A stretch of DNA of 61,138 nt from Bacillota bacterium (GCA_023621995.1 JAMOAB010000039.1:1-61138), one strand, 5' to 3'. Shown: positions 31,932-42,491, counted from the first letter of the stretch. Numbers and translations are program-made. Notes: generated by a model from the letters alone, not told the origin.

Positions 31932-32794
31932 AGGACTTCCCCCTTTTTACGATAATATACCCCGCCTTCATACTGCTCCATATCAAAATATTCCCTATAG
32001 ACGCTTAGCATCTCTGAACTACCTATAAAGAGTATGCCACTATCCTTTAGAGCCATTGAAAACTTTGAGACAAGCTCATCCTTTAGATCAGATGAAAAAT
32101 ATATCATAACATACCTACAAAATATGATATGGAACTTTCCAAGGAGCACAAAACTATTTTGTAAATTAAACTGTCTAAAGTCTACCATATTTCTTATCTC
32201 ATCGTCTAAAATCCATACTCTTCCTTCACGTTTAAAATATTTATCTCGATAACTAGCAGGCATACCTCGCATTATGGAGATACTATCGTACCTACCCTTC
32301 TTTGCAACTTCAAGTACGGTGGAGGATATATCAGTTGCCACTATTTCAAACTTTGGTAAGAATTTTTCCTTAAGCCCCCTAATATCTAGGAAATTATGTA
32401 TGACCATTGCCGTTGAATAGGGTTCTTGCCCTGTAGAACAGCCGGCACTCCATATTCTTATCCTATCTCTTTTACCACTTTCAAGGTCCTTAATATACTG
32501 GGGGAGAAGTACCTTCTCAAGGATTATCCATGGAGTCTTGTCTCTAAACCAAAGTGTCTCATTTGTGGTTATTGCGTCTATGACCCGCTCTGAAACCCTT
32601 CTATCTTTTTTAGTATATATTAGATGATATAACTCTTCATAGCTAGAACAATTAAATTCACCTAACATACTAGACAGTCTGCTCTCAATTAGATATGCCT
32701 TGTCATTGCCAATACTTATACCACATTCCTCTTCTATATATCTCTGCATAAGTGCAAATTCCTTGGATGATATATTTACATTCATATTCATCAA
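31928..32794 (-). CDS. cheR: Chemotaxis methyltransferase CheR
   Basis: 288 aa. Methylates receptor glutamates with SAM. N-terminal helical domain (ISSKEFALMQRYIEEECGI) and SAM-binding domain with IRIWSAGCSTGQEPYSTAM, ATDISSTVLEVAKKGRYD and IIFCRYVMIYFS. It has no C-terminal TPR or pentapeptide tether. Start overlaps the cheB stop by 4 bases (ATGA). Confidence 0.95.
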   Translation of the reverse strand: MMNMNVNISSKEFALMQRYIEEECGISIGNDKAYLIESRLSSMLGEFNCSSYEELYHLIYTKKDRRVSERVIDAITTNETLWFRDKTPWIILEKVLLPQYIKDLESGKRDRIRIWSAGCSTGQEPYSTAMVIHNFLDIRGLKEKFLPKFEIVATDISSTVLEVAKKGRYDSISIMRGMPASYRDKYFKREGRVWILDDEIRNMVDFRQFNLQNSFVLLGKFHIIFCRYVMIYFSSDLKDELVSKFSMALKDSGILFIGSSEMLSVYREYFDMEQYEGGVYYRKKGEVL

Positions 32795-33930
32795 CCCCTA
32801 CCTGATACAATATCTATAATTCTCCCTCCAATGTCGTCTATATGGACTTCTTCATCAGAAAGGCCTGCTTCATATACACTCTTTGGCATACCATATACAA
32901 CACAACTTTCTCTACTCTGGGTAATGCAATAGCAATTTAGATAGGATTTTAGCTTCCTAACCCCATCTGTACCATCACTGCCCATACCAGTGAGTACTAT
33001 GGCAAGGACATCTCGTCCTCTGTAGTGCTCTGCTACAGAGGAAAAGAGTACATCAGCTGCAGGCTTTACTCCATGTACAGGGGGAGTATCCTCTAGGTCA
33101 ATTACCCTAAGTCCACCCTTATTCCCTATCACCATATGAAAGCCTCCTGGGGCAAGTATACAAACCCCTGGCTCTATCCTACACCCAGCCTTACCTTCCC
33201 TTACACTGAGTTTACTCTTCTTATCCAAAGTCTCTGCCAGCATTTTGGTAAATGTGGGAGGCATGTGCTGGACAATGAGTATGGGAACATCAATATCTGA
33301 AGGCAATGCTGTTAGCACCTTCTCCAGGGCCATAGGACCACCAGTAGAAGAAGCTATTAGTATGAGATCAACATCCTCTAGCTTGACTTTAGCTAAAGAT
33401 CTATCCTCCTCACATCTGTAGGGTTTGGATGTTATCTTGCCCTTTCCCTCCATCTTAAAATCTGTAGATTGTTTACTAGGCATGCGCTTCTTTGCCGCCT
33501 CTTTAAAGACGTTAGAGTATTTTTTAGTGAGTATCTGGGCAAAGAGAATATGGAGATAACTCTTAATCCTCTCCATATTTCTCTCCATATTACTGCCTGA
33601 GGGCTTTAATATAAAATCCATTGCCCCCATTTCAAGGGCCTTTACTGTGAGCTCTGCACTGTCTTTTCCGCCGCTGCTTATCATTATAACTGGCTTATCT
33701 TCATACTTCTCCTTTATTATCCTTAGCACTTCAAGACCATTTAGTTTGGGCATATATACATCGAGCAATATTACGTCAATTTCTCCCTGTTCTAGTCTCT
33801 CTAGTGCAATCTCTCCATTGGATGCTGTATATTTTACCTCAGCAAGCCCAGTGTCTTCCACTGCTCTTGTAAGTATATTCCTATAGACTAGAGAGTCATC
33901 TACTACAAGTACCTTTAGCTTATCCCCCAA
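32791..33930 (-). CDS. cheB: Chemotaxis methylesterase CheB
   Basis: 379 aa. Receiver domain at 1-120 (VLVVDDSLVYR, VILLDVYMPKLNGLEVL) joined by a basic linker to the esterase with LILIASSTGGPMALEKVL (catalytic Ser), IVQHMPPTFTKML (His) and VLTGMGSDGTDGVRKL (Asp). Removes methyl groups from the receptor when phosphorylated by CheA. Start is TTG 33930 with GAGGGTG upstream. Confidence 0.95.
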   Translation of the reverse strand: MGDKLKVLVVDDSLVYRNILTRAVEDTGLAEVKYTASNGEIALERLEQGEIDVILLDVYMPKLNGLEVLRIIKEKYEDKPVIMISSGGKDSAELTVKALEMGAMDFILKPSGSNMERNMERIKSYLHILFAQILTKKYSNVFKEAAKKRMPSKQSTDFKMEGKGKITSKPYRCEEDRSLAKVKLEDVDLILIASSTGGPMALEKVLTALPSDIDVPILIVQHMPPTFTKMLAETLDKKSKLSVREGKAGCRIEPGVCILAPGGFHMVIGNKGGLRVIDLEDTPPVHGVKPAADVLFSSVAEHYRGRDVLAIVLTGMGSDGTDGVRKLKSYLNCYCITQSRESCVVYGMPKSVYEAGLSDEEVHIDDIGGRIIDIVSGRG

Positions 33931-33943
33931 TTTAATTCACCCT

Positions 33944-36376
33944 CTATATCTTATATTGCTTAACCAAAGACTCTAGCTTTTTAGCATGTTCTGACAGCGA
34001 ACTTGCAGACGTACTAGTTTCCATGGCCTGATTGGCAGTATCATTGGCAGCTGCAGTTATCTCTTCTATATTTTGCGATATCTCGCTTGTACCTTTGGAT
34101 ATCTCGTCTGTAGATCTTGCCACGTCAATTACCTTTCTAGATGCTACCTCTGTGTTCTGTGCAATCTCATTTGCCGCTGTCGATAGTTCAGATGAAGACC
34201 TTGCTATTTCTCGTACTCCTAGGGAAGCTTCAGATAGACTCTTGGATGCCTCACGGGCATTTTCTGCAACCCCGCCTACCTCACTACTCACCCGACTTAC
34301 CTCACTGGCTGCCTTTACAACAGAGTTTGAGATCTCGCCTGTTATGGCTGACTGTTCGGTTACAGCCGAGGCTATGGCATTGGTTATATTGTCTATCTCT
34401 TCTATTACAACTGTTATGGTCTCAACAGCACTTACTGCATCTCCCATATCAAGTTGCATCTCCTCTATCTGCTGGGCTATCTCATCGGTTGCCTCTGCAG
34501 TCTGTTTTGCAAGTTCCTTAACCTCGCTTGCCACCACTGCAAAGCCTTTACCAGCCTCGCCGGCTCCGGCAGCCTCAATGGCAGCATTTAGCGCTAACAT
34601 ATTGGTCTGATCAGCTATGTCGTTTATCACATTTACAATCTTACCTATTTGTTTAGATGATCTATTTAGTTTTTCTATTATCTCATTTGTATCCTTTGCC
34701 TTACCCTCTGCATCCTTCGTAATTGCAATAGAGCGATCACAGCTCTTGCTTACTTCATTAAGCGAAATATTAAGTTCCTTGACAGCAGTAGCCACACTAT
34801 TTACCGATGTAGCTACTTGCTCTGACGAATCTGCTGCACTGTCTATCCTATCTGATATCTGGGCCACAACACTGCTCACCTGATCTACACTCACCGATGT
34901 CTCCTCAGAGGCAGATGCTAAGTTTCGCACAGTTGCCGACATCTCCTCTATGGCAGATGCTATGACACTTATATTGCTACTTGCCTCCGACGAGGCAGCA
35001 GCTGTACTCTCTATACTAACCGTTATCTCATGGACAGCGGCGCTTACAACTCCTGTCTTAGCGTTCATCTCTTCACTATTTGCCGCCAGTGTATCGGCAA
35101 TATTTAAAAGCCCATCTGACGATTGATTTAACAAAAGTGCTGTCTCATACACGTCACTGGTCATGGAATGCATCTTGTCTATGAGATTATTAAAGGATTC
35201 TGTAAACATTCCAAGCTCATCTTTAGACCTAATCTCGCCTCGGATGGTAAGATCTCCATCACCGATACCTTCCATAAGCCCTTCAAGCTCTTTTATGGGA
35301 GAGGCTATTTTGTCTGCAATATATACACGTAGTATGAGTGCGGCTATTATTCCAGCAGCAATGGCCACTATGAGCACTATATAGGATGTGTGGGCCACTT
35401 TCTTGCCCCGTCTTGCACTTGCATCTGCCAACTGTCCACTCTTTTTCTCCAAAATCTCAATGCTTTCACTTGCTGCTTTATAAGCAGGTTTTTCGATAGT
35501 TAAGGCATGTTCCATCATCTCATGATATATATCTTCTGCCCTCTTCGCTACTTCATCCATGCTATCTAATAGCTCTAGTACCTTTGCCATAGTGGGCTCT
35601 GTCACATTTTTATATTCGGCCATAGCAAGGTCTATCCTATTGCCCTCATTGCCATTTAATATATCAACAATCTTTTCTCCACTCTCATGGACAGCCTTAT
35701 GATAGCCATCTAGCTCTTTTAGGAGTGCATTTATCTCGTCATTTTCCGTCTCAAATGTGGTTAGCCATTGGCCTAGTGCACATTTTGTAGGATCTAGTTC
35801 GCCTTGAAATTCTGTGTCATCAACTATAGACACACCAAGTTCCCTTATCCACATTACATGATCCCGCTCTCTCTGGGCTATCACATAACGAAGGGTATCA
35901 GGCTCTATAATATGTGTCTCATCTAGTCGCCTTGACATCTCCATAAATTCTTCATGATGTTTTTTCCAGGTATTCCATTGGAGCATGAACTCGCCCCACA
36001 ATTTCTTCTCCTCTCCGCTTAGATCCAAGCTTTCATATTGGTTCCAAGCCCTATCTATCGTCTCCCATTTTTCTTCTATCACTTTGTAGCGCTGTTCTCT
36101 ATCCTCTTTAGACAGCTCAGAGCTTAAAAGCATATTCTCTGCCATGTTTATCTCTGAATGGGCCTTTCCCAGTACAAGCAATGCCTCAAAGCTCTCCATC
36201 CTCACCTCAGTTATATCCCTAAGCCCGTCCATAATATTGTTCATACCTATGTAACCTACTGCCCCTATTATTATAGTTATGGCTATGGTTATTGAAAATG
36301 CAGCCAAGAGTTTGCCTTTGAGTTTCATATCATCAAAATTAGTAAATTTAAACCACTTCTTCTTTTGTGTATCCAT
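33944..36376 (-). CDS. Methyl-accepting chemotaxis protein with outer CZB-like domain
   Basis: 810 aa receptor, the only one in the window. Membrane segments lie near 22-44 and 331-352. The outer part is a helical bundle that includes a CZB-like zinc site: RDHVMWIRE (His173), [11 protein letters not shown] (Cys199), then YHKAVHESG (His226, His230). A HAMP region ([20 protein letters not shown]) and a long signalling domain follow, with the hairpin tip [21 protein letters not shown]. In most proteins CZB is cytoplasmic and senses zinc or hypochlorite; here it faces outward. The gene lies between cheW and cheB, so it is likely the dedicated input of this array. Confidence 0.9.
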   Translation of the reverse strand: MDTQKKKWFKFTNFDDMKLKGKLLAAFSITIAITIIIGAVGYIGMNNIMDGLRDITEVRMESFEALLVLGKAHSEINMAENMLLSSELSKEDREQRYKVIEEKWETIDRAWNQYESLDLSGEEKKLWGEFMLQWNTWKKHHEEFMEMSRRLDETHIIEPDTLRYVIAQRERDHVMWIRELGVSIVDDTEFQGELDPTKCALGQWLTTFETENDEINALLKELDGYHKAVHESGEKIVDILNGNEGNRIDLAMAEYKNVTEPTMAKVLELLDSMDEVAKRAEDIYHEMMEHALTIEKPAYKAASESIEILEKKSGQLADASARRGKKVAHTSYIVLIVAIAAGIIAALILRVYIADKIASPIKELEGLMEGIGDGDLTIRGEIRSKDELGMFTESFNNLIDKMHSMTSDVYETALLLNQSSDGLLNIADTLAANSEEMNAKTGVVSAAVHEITVSIESTAAASSEASSNISVIASAIEEMSATVRNLASASEETSVSVDQVSSVVAQISDRIDSAADSSEQVATSVNSVATAVKELNISLNEVSKSCDRSIAITKDAEGKAKDTNEIIEKLNRSSKQIGKIVNVINDIADQTNMLALNAAIEAAGAGEAGKGFAVVASEVKELAKQTAEATDEIAQQIEEMQLDMGDAVSAVETITVVIEEIDNITNAIASAVTEQSAITGEISNSVVKAASEVSRVSSEVGGVAENAREASKSLSEASLGVREIARSSSELSTAANEIAQNTEVASRKVIDVARSTDEISKGTSEISQNIEEITAAANDTANQAMETSTSASSLSEHAKKLESLVKQYKI

Positions 36377-36390
36377 CTAACACATACCCC

Positions 36391-36825
36391 CTATAGTTCA
36401 TGTTGAAATATTTCCTCTGTATCAATGAGCATTATGAGCTCAGTGTCTTTCTTTATCACTTCTTTTAAAAATTTGGCTTCAACAGCACTTATATTGGCAG
36501 GCAGGGGTTCACATTCATGATCCCCAACCTCTAGAACATCTCCTGGTCTATCTATTAAAAAACCTACAAGGTCAGCATCAGGTGTCTTTGGCTTTAACGT
36601 TATACAAGTAGGTCTATTTTTATTACATCCCTCTTCATATTCTAGCCTCTTACCAATGTCAAATAGGGTAACAACCTGTCCCCTCATGTTGAATAATCCT
36701 ACTATATAGTCCCTACTTCGGGGAACAGGTGTGTATTTTATATTTCGATTGATCTCCTTAACCATGGTTATATCTATGCCAAATAGCCTATCACATAGAT
36801 AGAATGTAAGTACCTTACCCTCCAT
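36391..36825 (-). CDS. cheW: Chemotaxis coupling protein CheW
   Basis: 144 aa from ATG 36825 (AAGGAGG upstream), overlapping the 3' end of cheA by 11 bases. Two CheW beta-barrel halves: LTFYLCDRLFGIDITMVKEI, VPRSRDYIVGLFNMRGQVVTLFD (split here as two motifs around the conserved NxRG) and VGFLIDRPGDVLEV. It links the receptor to CheA. Confidence 0.94.
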   Translation of the reverse strand: MEGKVLTFYLCDRLFGIDITMVKEINRNIKYTPVPRSRDYIVGLFNMRGQVVTLFDIGKRLEYEEGCNKNRPTCITLKPKTPDADLVGFLIDRPGDVLEVGDHECEPLPANISAVEAKFLKEVIKKDTELIMLIDTEEIFQHEL

Positions 36826-39376
36826 AGATGCCACCTCCTTCATAGAGCTTGGGACATGCCATATCTATGAGTTCATCTATACTTACAACTAGTACTACCC
36901 GATCTTCCACCAGTATAGAGCCATGGAGACCTGGAACCTTTATATCTTTGTCGTTTATATCTGTAACTCCATGTATGGTGTCATATATACGCTCTACGAG
37001 TATACCAACGCGACTTTCTCCATACTTTGGTATTATGAGGTAGAGCTTTTCACCACTTTCGCCCCTCCTCTGTATAGGAAGATGATCTTCCGGCCTTATT
37101 ATCATAAGGGGCCTACCCCTATAACTCATATACTCCCTATCGCCTATTGTCTCTATCTTACTTTTTTGTATCTCTTCCACTCGAGCAACCTGGGATAGAT
37201 GTACAGAAAGTACCTCTGGACCTGAGGCCTTAAATAGGAGCATGTCATAGGCTATAGAATCAGACATACTAGGTATGTCTATCTCCCCATCTGTAACGCC
37301 ATCATCACCTATAAATTTAAGATCAGCCATCTCCATAATACCTTGGGGATCTAATATCATGGCAATACTTCCATCTCCCATTATGGTAACACCGGAATAG
37401 CACCTACACTCCTTTAAAAACTTAGGTAGAGGTTTTACCAATATCTCTTCATCATCATATATAGAATCTACCACAAGCCCAAACCTCTTAGATCCCAGTT
37501 TCAGTACTAGTACCCTCATTATGCTATCCATATTGCCACCTTCATCTGTCGCCTTTCTAGGCAGACCTAGTATATCTGCAAGATAGATCAGTGGAAGTAA
37601 ATTCCCCCTAAGGCGGAGGACCTCCGATTCATTTATATATTCTATGCTACGGGTATCGTCCCCTGGCTTTATTCTCACCATCTCCTGAAGGTTTATCTGG
37701 GGCAAGGCAAAGTGTTGACCGGCTACCTCTACTATGAGTGAAGATATTATTGCAAGTGTAAGGGGAAGGGTGAGCCTAAAGGTTGTACCCCCTCCCTTTA
37801 TTGTAAATATCTCTATACTACCACCAAGCTTTTCTATGTTCGTCTTTACAACATCCATACCTACGCCCCTACCAGATACGTCGGTTACCGTCTTTGCCGT
37901 TGAAAAACCTGGAGCAAATAGGAGGGACAGGGCTTCCCTATCACCCATCTCATCTAGTTCCATCTGGCTCACTATGCCCTTCTCCAAGGCCTTCTCCTTT
38001 ATAATATCTATATCTATACCGGCACCATCGTCTGATACATCTATAGTTACGTGTCCGCCCTCATGATAGGCCTTCAGTGATACCCTACCTGTCTTAGGTT
38101 TACCTAGCTGCTCCCTCACCTCTGGCTTTTCAATCCCATGATCCACTGCATTTCGTACAAGATGGGTCAGGGGATCACCTAGGGCTTCGATTATAGATTT
38201 GTCGAGCTCCACATCTACACCATCCATGGTGAGCTCTATCTCTTTGCCCAAATTCTTTGAGATGTCCCTTATTATCCTGGGGAATTTATTGAATACATTG
38301 CCTATGGGTTGCATTCGAGTTTGCATTATCTTCTCCTGCAATTCGGTGGTTATATGATCTATATTTTGTAGTATACTCTCAATACCAGGTATGGCCTTTG
38401 TGTGTCCCTCCATTGTCCTAAGAAGCTGATTCCTTCCCAGCACTAACTCACTTGCCAAGTTCATAAGGTCGTTTAAGAGATTTATATGTACCCTTATACT
38501 GTCCTCCACAAGTTTAGAAGAAGGAGTTGTTGGAAGTTTGGAAGAAGGAGTTGTCGGGTGGGCTTTCACCCCTTTTGTATTGGCCTTTTGCAAAGGCCCC
38601 TTTTTCTCCTTACCCTGTCTAGTCTCCTCTCTACCGTCTTCCTCTAAAAGCTTATCTATCTGACCTTTGGATATATCTTTGTCTAGCTCCTCTATATTTG
38701 ACAGAGGAATGTCAAGTGCCTGGGCCACTAACTTCTTTTCCAGCACAGTAGTAAATACAAATGCAAGCTCTATATCATCGTCAAATACATTATGAAGGCC
38801 TTCTACATGGCTTATATCCGATTTAGACTCTATTATATTGCCAATGGAGGCTATATTGTTGAAAAAGGCTATAGGAGTTATGCCCTGCTTGGCCAAATCC
38901 CTGTTTAAGTAGATCTTCACCATATATAACCTATGTCCATGTTTAAGACTCTCTCTAAGGGTGTCCTGGCCATGTGCCCTTTCTTCTTTAGGAGCGTCTT
39001 TACCTGATAAAAAAACATTCAGCCTCTCTATATATTTAGATATATCCATGTTCTGGCTATCTTCCACATGCTCTACCATATAGAGGAGCATGTCGTTTGC
39101 CTCAAGAAGACTATCTATCATATTGGTGGTAAGCTCAAGCCTCTCTGCCCTCACCTCTCCAAATAGATTCTCCATGGTATGTGCTAAATTTACAATATTA
39201 TCTAGGGCAAAGAAACCTGCTGTGCCCTTTATGCTATGTACCGCCCTGAATATATCATTTACAAGGTCTAAGTCTAGCTCCTCTCCTTCTAAATGAAGGA
39301 GGTTATTTTCAACTGTCTCTATATGGGTTAGAGCTTCCTCGACAAATTCACTTATAAATTCTTCATTCTGAAGCAA
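36815..39376 (-). CDS. cheA: Chemotaxis histidine kinase CheA with two CheW-like domains
   Basis: About 853 aa from TTG 39376 (GGGAGGGG 8 bases upstream; another TTG at 39385 is too close to it). Order: Hpt domain with FRAVHSIKGTAGFFA (phospho-His near 47), a P2-like region, a linker holding a tandem repeat of TTPSSKLP, dimer helices, HATPase (HLVRNAVDHGIE, DDGAGID, GRGVGMDVVKTNI), CheW-like P5 (LAIISSLIVEVAGQHFALPQ) and a second CheW-like domain at about residues 690-840 (GVTDINDKDI, VEDRVVLVVSIDEL). Ordinary CheA has one P5, so this one may join more partners. It shares a transcript with STAS and RsbW-like genes. Confidence 0.94.
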   Translation of the reverse strand: MLQNEEFISEFVEEALTHIETVENNLLHLEGEELDLDLVNDIFRAVHSIKGTAGFFALDNIVNLAHTMENLFGEVRAERLELTTNMIDSLLEANDMLLYMVEHVEDSQNMDISKYIERLNVFLSGKDAPKEERAHGQDTLRESLKHGHRLYMVKIYLNRDLAKQGITPIAFFNNIASIGNIIESKSDISHVEGLHNVFDDDIELAFVFTTVLEKKLVAQALDIPLSNIEELDKDISKGQIDKLLEEDGREETRQGKEKKGPLQKANTKGVKAHPTTPSSKLPTTPSSKLVEDSIRVHINLLNDLMNLASELVLGRNQLLRTMEGHTKAIPGIESILQNIDHITTELQEKIMQTRMQPIGNVFNKFPRIIRDISKNLGKEIELTMDGVDVELDKSIIEALGDPLTHLVRNAVDHGIEKPEVREQLGKPKTGRVSLKAYHEGGHVTIDVSDDGAGIDIDIIKEKALEKGIVSQMELDEMGDREALSLLFAPGFSTAKTVTDVSGRGVGMDVVKTNIEKLGGSIEIFTIKGGGTTFRLTLPLTLAIISSLIVEVAGQHFALPQINLQEMVRIKPGDDTRSIEYINESEVLRLRGNLLPLIYLADILGLPRKATDEGGNMDSIMRVLVLKLGSKRFGLVVDSIYDDEEILVKPLPKFLKECRCYSGVTIMGDGSIAMILDPQGIMEMADLKFIGDDGVTDGEIDIPSMSDSIAYDMLLFKASGPEVLSVHLSQVARVEEIQKSKIETIGDREYMSYRGRPLMIIRPEDHLPIQRRGESGEKLYLIIPKYGESRVGILVERIYDTIHGVTDINDKDIKVPGLHGSILVEDRVVLVVSIDELIDMACPKLYEGGGIYGG

Positions 39377-39397
39377 ATAAACCAACCCCTCCCATCT

Positions 39398-39700
39398 TTA
39401 TTGAACAGTAAATACCTCGTCTAGCTTCATAATACTAAATAGATTGGCAATGTCGTCACTGGCTCCAACAACTTGGAAGCTCTTATCATTGTCCGTAGAT
39501 GTCTTAAAAAGGCCTACTACAAAGGTGACACCTATAGAGTCTATGCTCTTTACATTAGATATATCTAGTACTACTGAAGAGAACTGTCCATTATCCTCTA
39601 TACTATCTTTCGCCCTATCTAGATTGTCCCGTACTACACTTGCCGTCAGATCTTCCTTTAGTTCTATAACAAGGCTCTCACCATCTACCTCTATATTCAT
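39398..39700 (-). CDS. STAS-domain anti-sigma factor antagonist (RsbV-like)
   Basis: 100 aa STAS protein of the SpoIIAA/RsbV type. The phosphorylation site block is VLDISNVKSIDSIGVTFVVGL, with Ser in IDSIG where SpoIIAA has its target serine. LVIELKEDLTAS is the usual first strand. It lies 15 bases after the RsbW-like kinase gene, its probable kinase, and upstream of cheA. Dephosphorylation by the phosphatase at 28563 would release it. Confidence 0.9.
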   Translation of the reverse strand: MNIEVDGESLVIELKEDLTASVVRDNLDRAKDSIEDNGQFSSVVLDISNVKSIDSIGVTFVVGLFKTSTDNDKSFQVVGASDDIANLFSIMKLDEVFTVQ

Positions 39701-39719
39701 ATTTAACCTCCTTTCAAAT

Positions 39720-40115
39720 TTAAATATACATGATAGCTGTCATCCAACCGTCCCTATATTCTAGATTAAAACCCAGCATTCTAAGGGTGCTGAGCCCCCT
39801 AAAGCGACAGCGTCCTATATCTTCATGATCTATGGCTCTCAATGTCTGGTCAATATCAAATTCTGGTCCTTCATCCCACACCGATATGAGTATCTCCCCT
39901 CCAGTATGATGGAATATGCACTGGATTTTCTTACGTTGATCAAATCTATTCCCATGCTCAACTGCATTGTTTAAAAGCTCCCTTAGACAAAATTCAATAT
40001 GGAATATTGTAGATTTTGGATATATGTCCTCTAATACAGAGATCCTAGAAGATATATGCCCAACTAGCATATCGACTTCATCATACGACGAGAGACACTC
40101 TCCAATTATGAGCAT
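39720..40115 (-). CDS. RsbW-like serine kinase / ATP-binding protein
   Basis: 131 aa from ATG 40115 (GAGAGGG upstream; earlier ATG codons lack a ribosome site). HATPase_c fold: N-box FCLRELLNNAVEHGN, G1 box SVWDEGPEFDID, G2-like CRFRGLSTLRMLG. This is the anti-sigma/switch kinase family (SpoIIAB, RsbW). It should phosphorylate the STAS protein encoded next. No sigma factor gene lies nearby, so its bound output is unknown. First gene of the chemosensory operon. Confidence 0.87.
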   Translation of the reverse strand: MLIIGECLSSYDEVDMLVGHISSRISVLEDIYPKSTIFHIEFCLRELLNNAVEHGNRFDQRKKIQCIFHHTGGEILISVWDEGPEFDIDQTLRAIDHEDIGRCRFRGLSTLRMLGFNLEYRDGWMTAIMYI

Positions 40116-40223
40116 ATTAACCACCCTCTCTAGGATGTGGACCCAGTTTAATTTATAACCTATTTCACCACAATAAAACATAATATATCATTATTATACC
40201 AAATCCTTATAGTTTTTGGAAAT

Positions 40224-40259
40224 AAAAAGAGCCCCTGTCGTCAAGCGTACAGGAGCGCT
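40224..40259 (-). terminator. Terminator after aspartate kinase gene
   Basis: Minus strand AGCGCTCCTGT, loop, ACAGGGGCTC then TTTTTATT, starting 4 bases past the stop at 40263. Confidence 0.75.
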
Positions 40260-40262
40260 ATA

Positions 40263-41477
40263 TCATTCACAATTTAACTTGAATTTCTTATGGATGGCTA
40301 CCATGGCCTTCTCCACATCATCTGCCTTTATAAGACAACTTATCTTTATCTCGGAGGTACTTATCATATGTATATTTATACCTTCCTCTGCCAATGCCTC
40401 AAACATCATACAAGCGATTCCAGGGTTCTCCACCATACCAGCTCCTACTATGGAAACTTTTGCAACGCCATCAGAATATGAAACACTTCTAGCATCTAGC
40501 AGGCTCAAATTATCTTCTATTATAGATATCGCCCTATCACGATTAGATTTGGCCACAGTAAACGATATATCCCTTGTATTATCTCTGGCAGTACTCTGAA
40601 GTATTATATCTACATTGATATTCTCATCAGCCAGCATCTTAAATAGCTTATACGCCATACCTGGCTCATCAGGAACTCCAACTACAGATATTTGTGCAAT
40701 ATCATAGTCATGTGCCACTCCCCTGACCACCATCTTTTCCATATCGGCCATATCCTTCACCTCTGTTCCATCATTGTTATTCAAACTAGAACGGACAACC
40801 AATCTGACGTTGTACTTCTTAGCCAGTTCAACTGACCTATTGTGTAGTACTCTGGCACCCAAGCTTGCAAGTTCTAACATCTCATCGTAGGATATCTCGC
40901 TTAACTTACGGGCATCGTCTACTATCCTAGGATCAGCTGTATATATGCCATCTACATCGGTGAATATCTCGCATCTATCGGCATCTAAGGCAACTGCCAA
41001 AGCCACTGCTGTAGTATCGGATCCGCCTCGCCCTAGGGTAGTTATATTGTATTCACAGTCAACTCCTTGAAATCCTGCAACAATTACTATATTGCCATCG
41101 TCAAGTTCCCGTTTTACTCGATCGCTATCTATTGTCTCTATCCTTGCATTTGAATAGTCGCTATTTGTCTTTATACCCACCTGGGCACCAGTAAGTGAAA
41201 CCGCCTTATAACCAAGCTCTCCAATCGCCATGGCTAAAAGGGCAATGGAGATCTGTTCTCCAGTAGATAAGAGCATATCCATTTCCCTACTTGAAGGATT
41301 ATCTGTTATCTCTTTTGCCATCTTTATGAGATTGTCGGTTGTATCACCCTGTGCAGAAACCACTACTACCATCTGGTTACCTTCCTTATGCGTGTCTATG
41401 ATACGCTTTGCCACGTTCATTATCTTTTGCGTATCGGCAATAGATGACCCTCCATATTTTTGAACAATAAGTCCCAA
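40263..41477 (-). CDS. lysC: Aspartate kinase
   Basis: 404 aa. Phosphorylates aspartate, first step to Lys, Met and Thr. Kinase domain with [31 protein letters not shown] and [15 protein letters not shown], followed by two ACT domains ([39 protein letters not shown]) for feedback control. Monofunctional class. TTG start at 41477 behind GGAGGAGAGGAG. Last gene of the threonine operon. No lysine riboswitch or T-box is visible before it. Confidence 0.95.
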   Translation of the reverse strand: MGLIVQKYGGSSIADTQKIMNVAKRIIDTHKEGNQMVVVVSAQGDTTDNLIKMAKEITDNPSSREMDMLLSTGEQISIALLAMAIGELGYKAVSLTGAQVGIKTNSDYSNARIETIDSDRVKRELDDGNIVIVAGFQGVDCEYNITTLGRGGSDTTAVALAVALDADRCEIFTDVDGIYTADPRIVDDARKLSEISYDEMLELASLGARVLHNRSVELAKKYNVRLVVRSSLNNNDGTEVKDMADMEKMVVRGVAHDYDIAQISVVGVPDEPGMAYKLFKMLADENINVDIILQSTARDNTRDISFTVAKSNRDRAISIIEDNLSLLDARSVSYSDGVAKVSIVGAGMVENPGIACMMFEALAEEGINIHMISTSEIKISCLIKADDVEKAMVAIHKKFKLNCE

Positions 41478-41573
41478 AACTCCTCTCCTCCTCTACCATC
41501 CAAGATAAATAAAGCTTAAATTTCTGTATATTATATAGTATTTTGATCTTATTTTCAATATATTGTATATAGT

Positions 41574-42476
41574 TTATAATTCCTCTACTATAACTCCTTC
41601 TCGGTTCATGTCTGCCCATTTGAGTGACCATGCCCCATCTAGCTTATTAAGAGAGATATTAATATTTTCTTCAAAAGATTGCCTATCCTCTTTTTTTAGT
41701 ACAGATACGATGACAGGCCCAGCACCACTTAAAAATACCCCTTTGGCACCAGATTCCTTTGCCATATCTACCACATCGTCAAAGTGGGGTATGAGCTCCT
41801 TCCTGTAGGGCTCATGTAATCTATCCTCCATTGCAACAGCAAGATTATCCATATTTCCATCTATTATGGACGCTATGAGTAGTGCCGCCCTACCTACATT
41901 AAATACCCCATCTTCAAAGGGTATCTCCTTTGGAAGGACTGCCCTTGACCTCTTTGTAAGAAGTTCAAAGTTCGGCATTATCAGGGCCAGGGAGACATCA
42001 GTAGGCGGCTCTAACCTTGAATAATATACCTTCTTTTCGTGGAGGCAGCCAACTGTTATTCCCCCTACTAAGGCAGGCAGCACATTATCAGGATGTCCAT
42101 CTAAATTGGCTGAAAGTTCTATTAGGTCCTGAATATCCAAGGGATTGCCAGCAATATAATTGGCAGCCACAATTCCTCCTACAATACAGGCTGCACTACT
42201 GCCTAACCCCATGGCTATGGGGATATTGTTTGTCTGCCTTATACTGAGTCCATTGAATTTATATCCCACCTCATCAAACAATGTGGCCATTGAAGTATAG
42301 ATAAGATTAGTCTCATCTGTTGGTATTATGCTCCTATCTTCCTTTGGCACCTCTATACAAAGTCCGTCTCCACCTTCTTCTACTTCTATAATGTTATACA
42401 TATCTATAGCTAAACCTAGACAATCGAAACCTGGACCTAAGTTTGCACTAGTTGCTGGAACTGAAACTCTAATCAT
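41574..42476 (-). CDS. thrB: Homoserine kinase
   Basis: 300 aa GHMP kinase that makes O-phosphohomoserine. VSVPATSANLGPGFDCLGLA is the N-terminal signature, PIAMGLGSSAACIVGGIVAA the ATP loop, and VFLSGAGPVIVSVLK the C-terminal motif. It follows hom by 15 bases. A threonine synthase gene is not in the window, so thrC lies elsewhere. Confidence 0.95.
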   Translation of the reverse strand: MIRVSVPATSANLGPGFDCLGLAIDMYNIIEVEEGGDGLCIEVPKEDRSIIPTDETNLIYTSMATLFDEVGYKFNGLSIRQTNNIPIAMGLGSSAACIVGGIVAANYIAGNPLDIQDLIELSANLDGHPDNVLPALVGGITVGCLHEKKVYYSRLEPPTDVSLALIMPNFELLTKRSRAVLPKEIPFEDGVFNVGRAALLIASIIDGNMDNLAVAMEDRLHEPYRKELIPHFDDVVDMAKESGAKGVFLSGAGPVIVSVLKKEDRQSFEENINISLNKLDGAWSLKWADMNREGVIVEEL

Positions 42477-42491
42477 AAAGACGGTTACCTC

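Noticed and set aside
34032-34610. A long plus-strand open frame (192 codons) opposite the receptor gene
   Set aside because: It is the antisense of the repetitive, Ala/Ser-rich receptor signalling domain; no ribosome site and low-complexity product.
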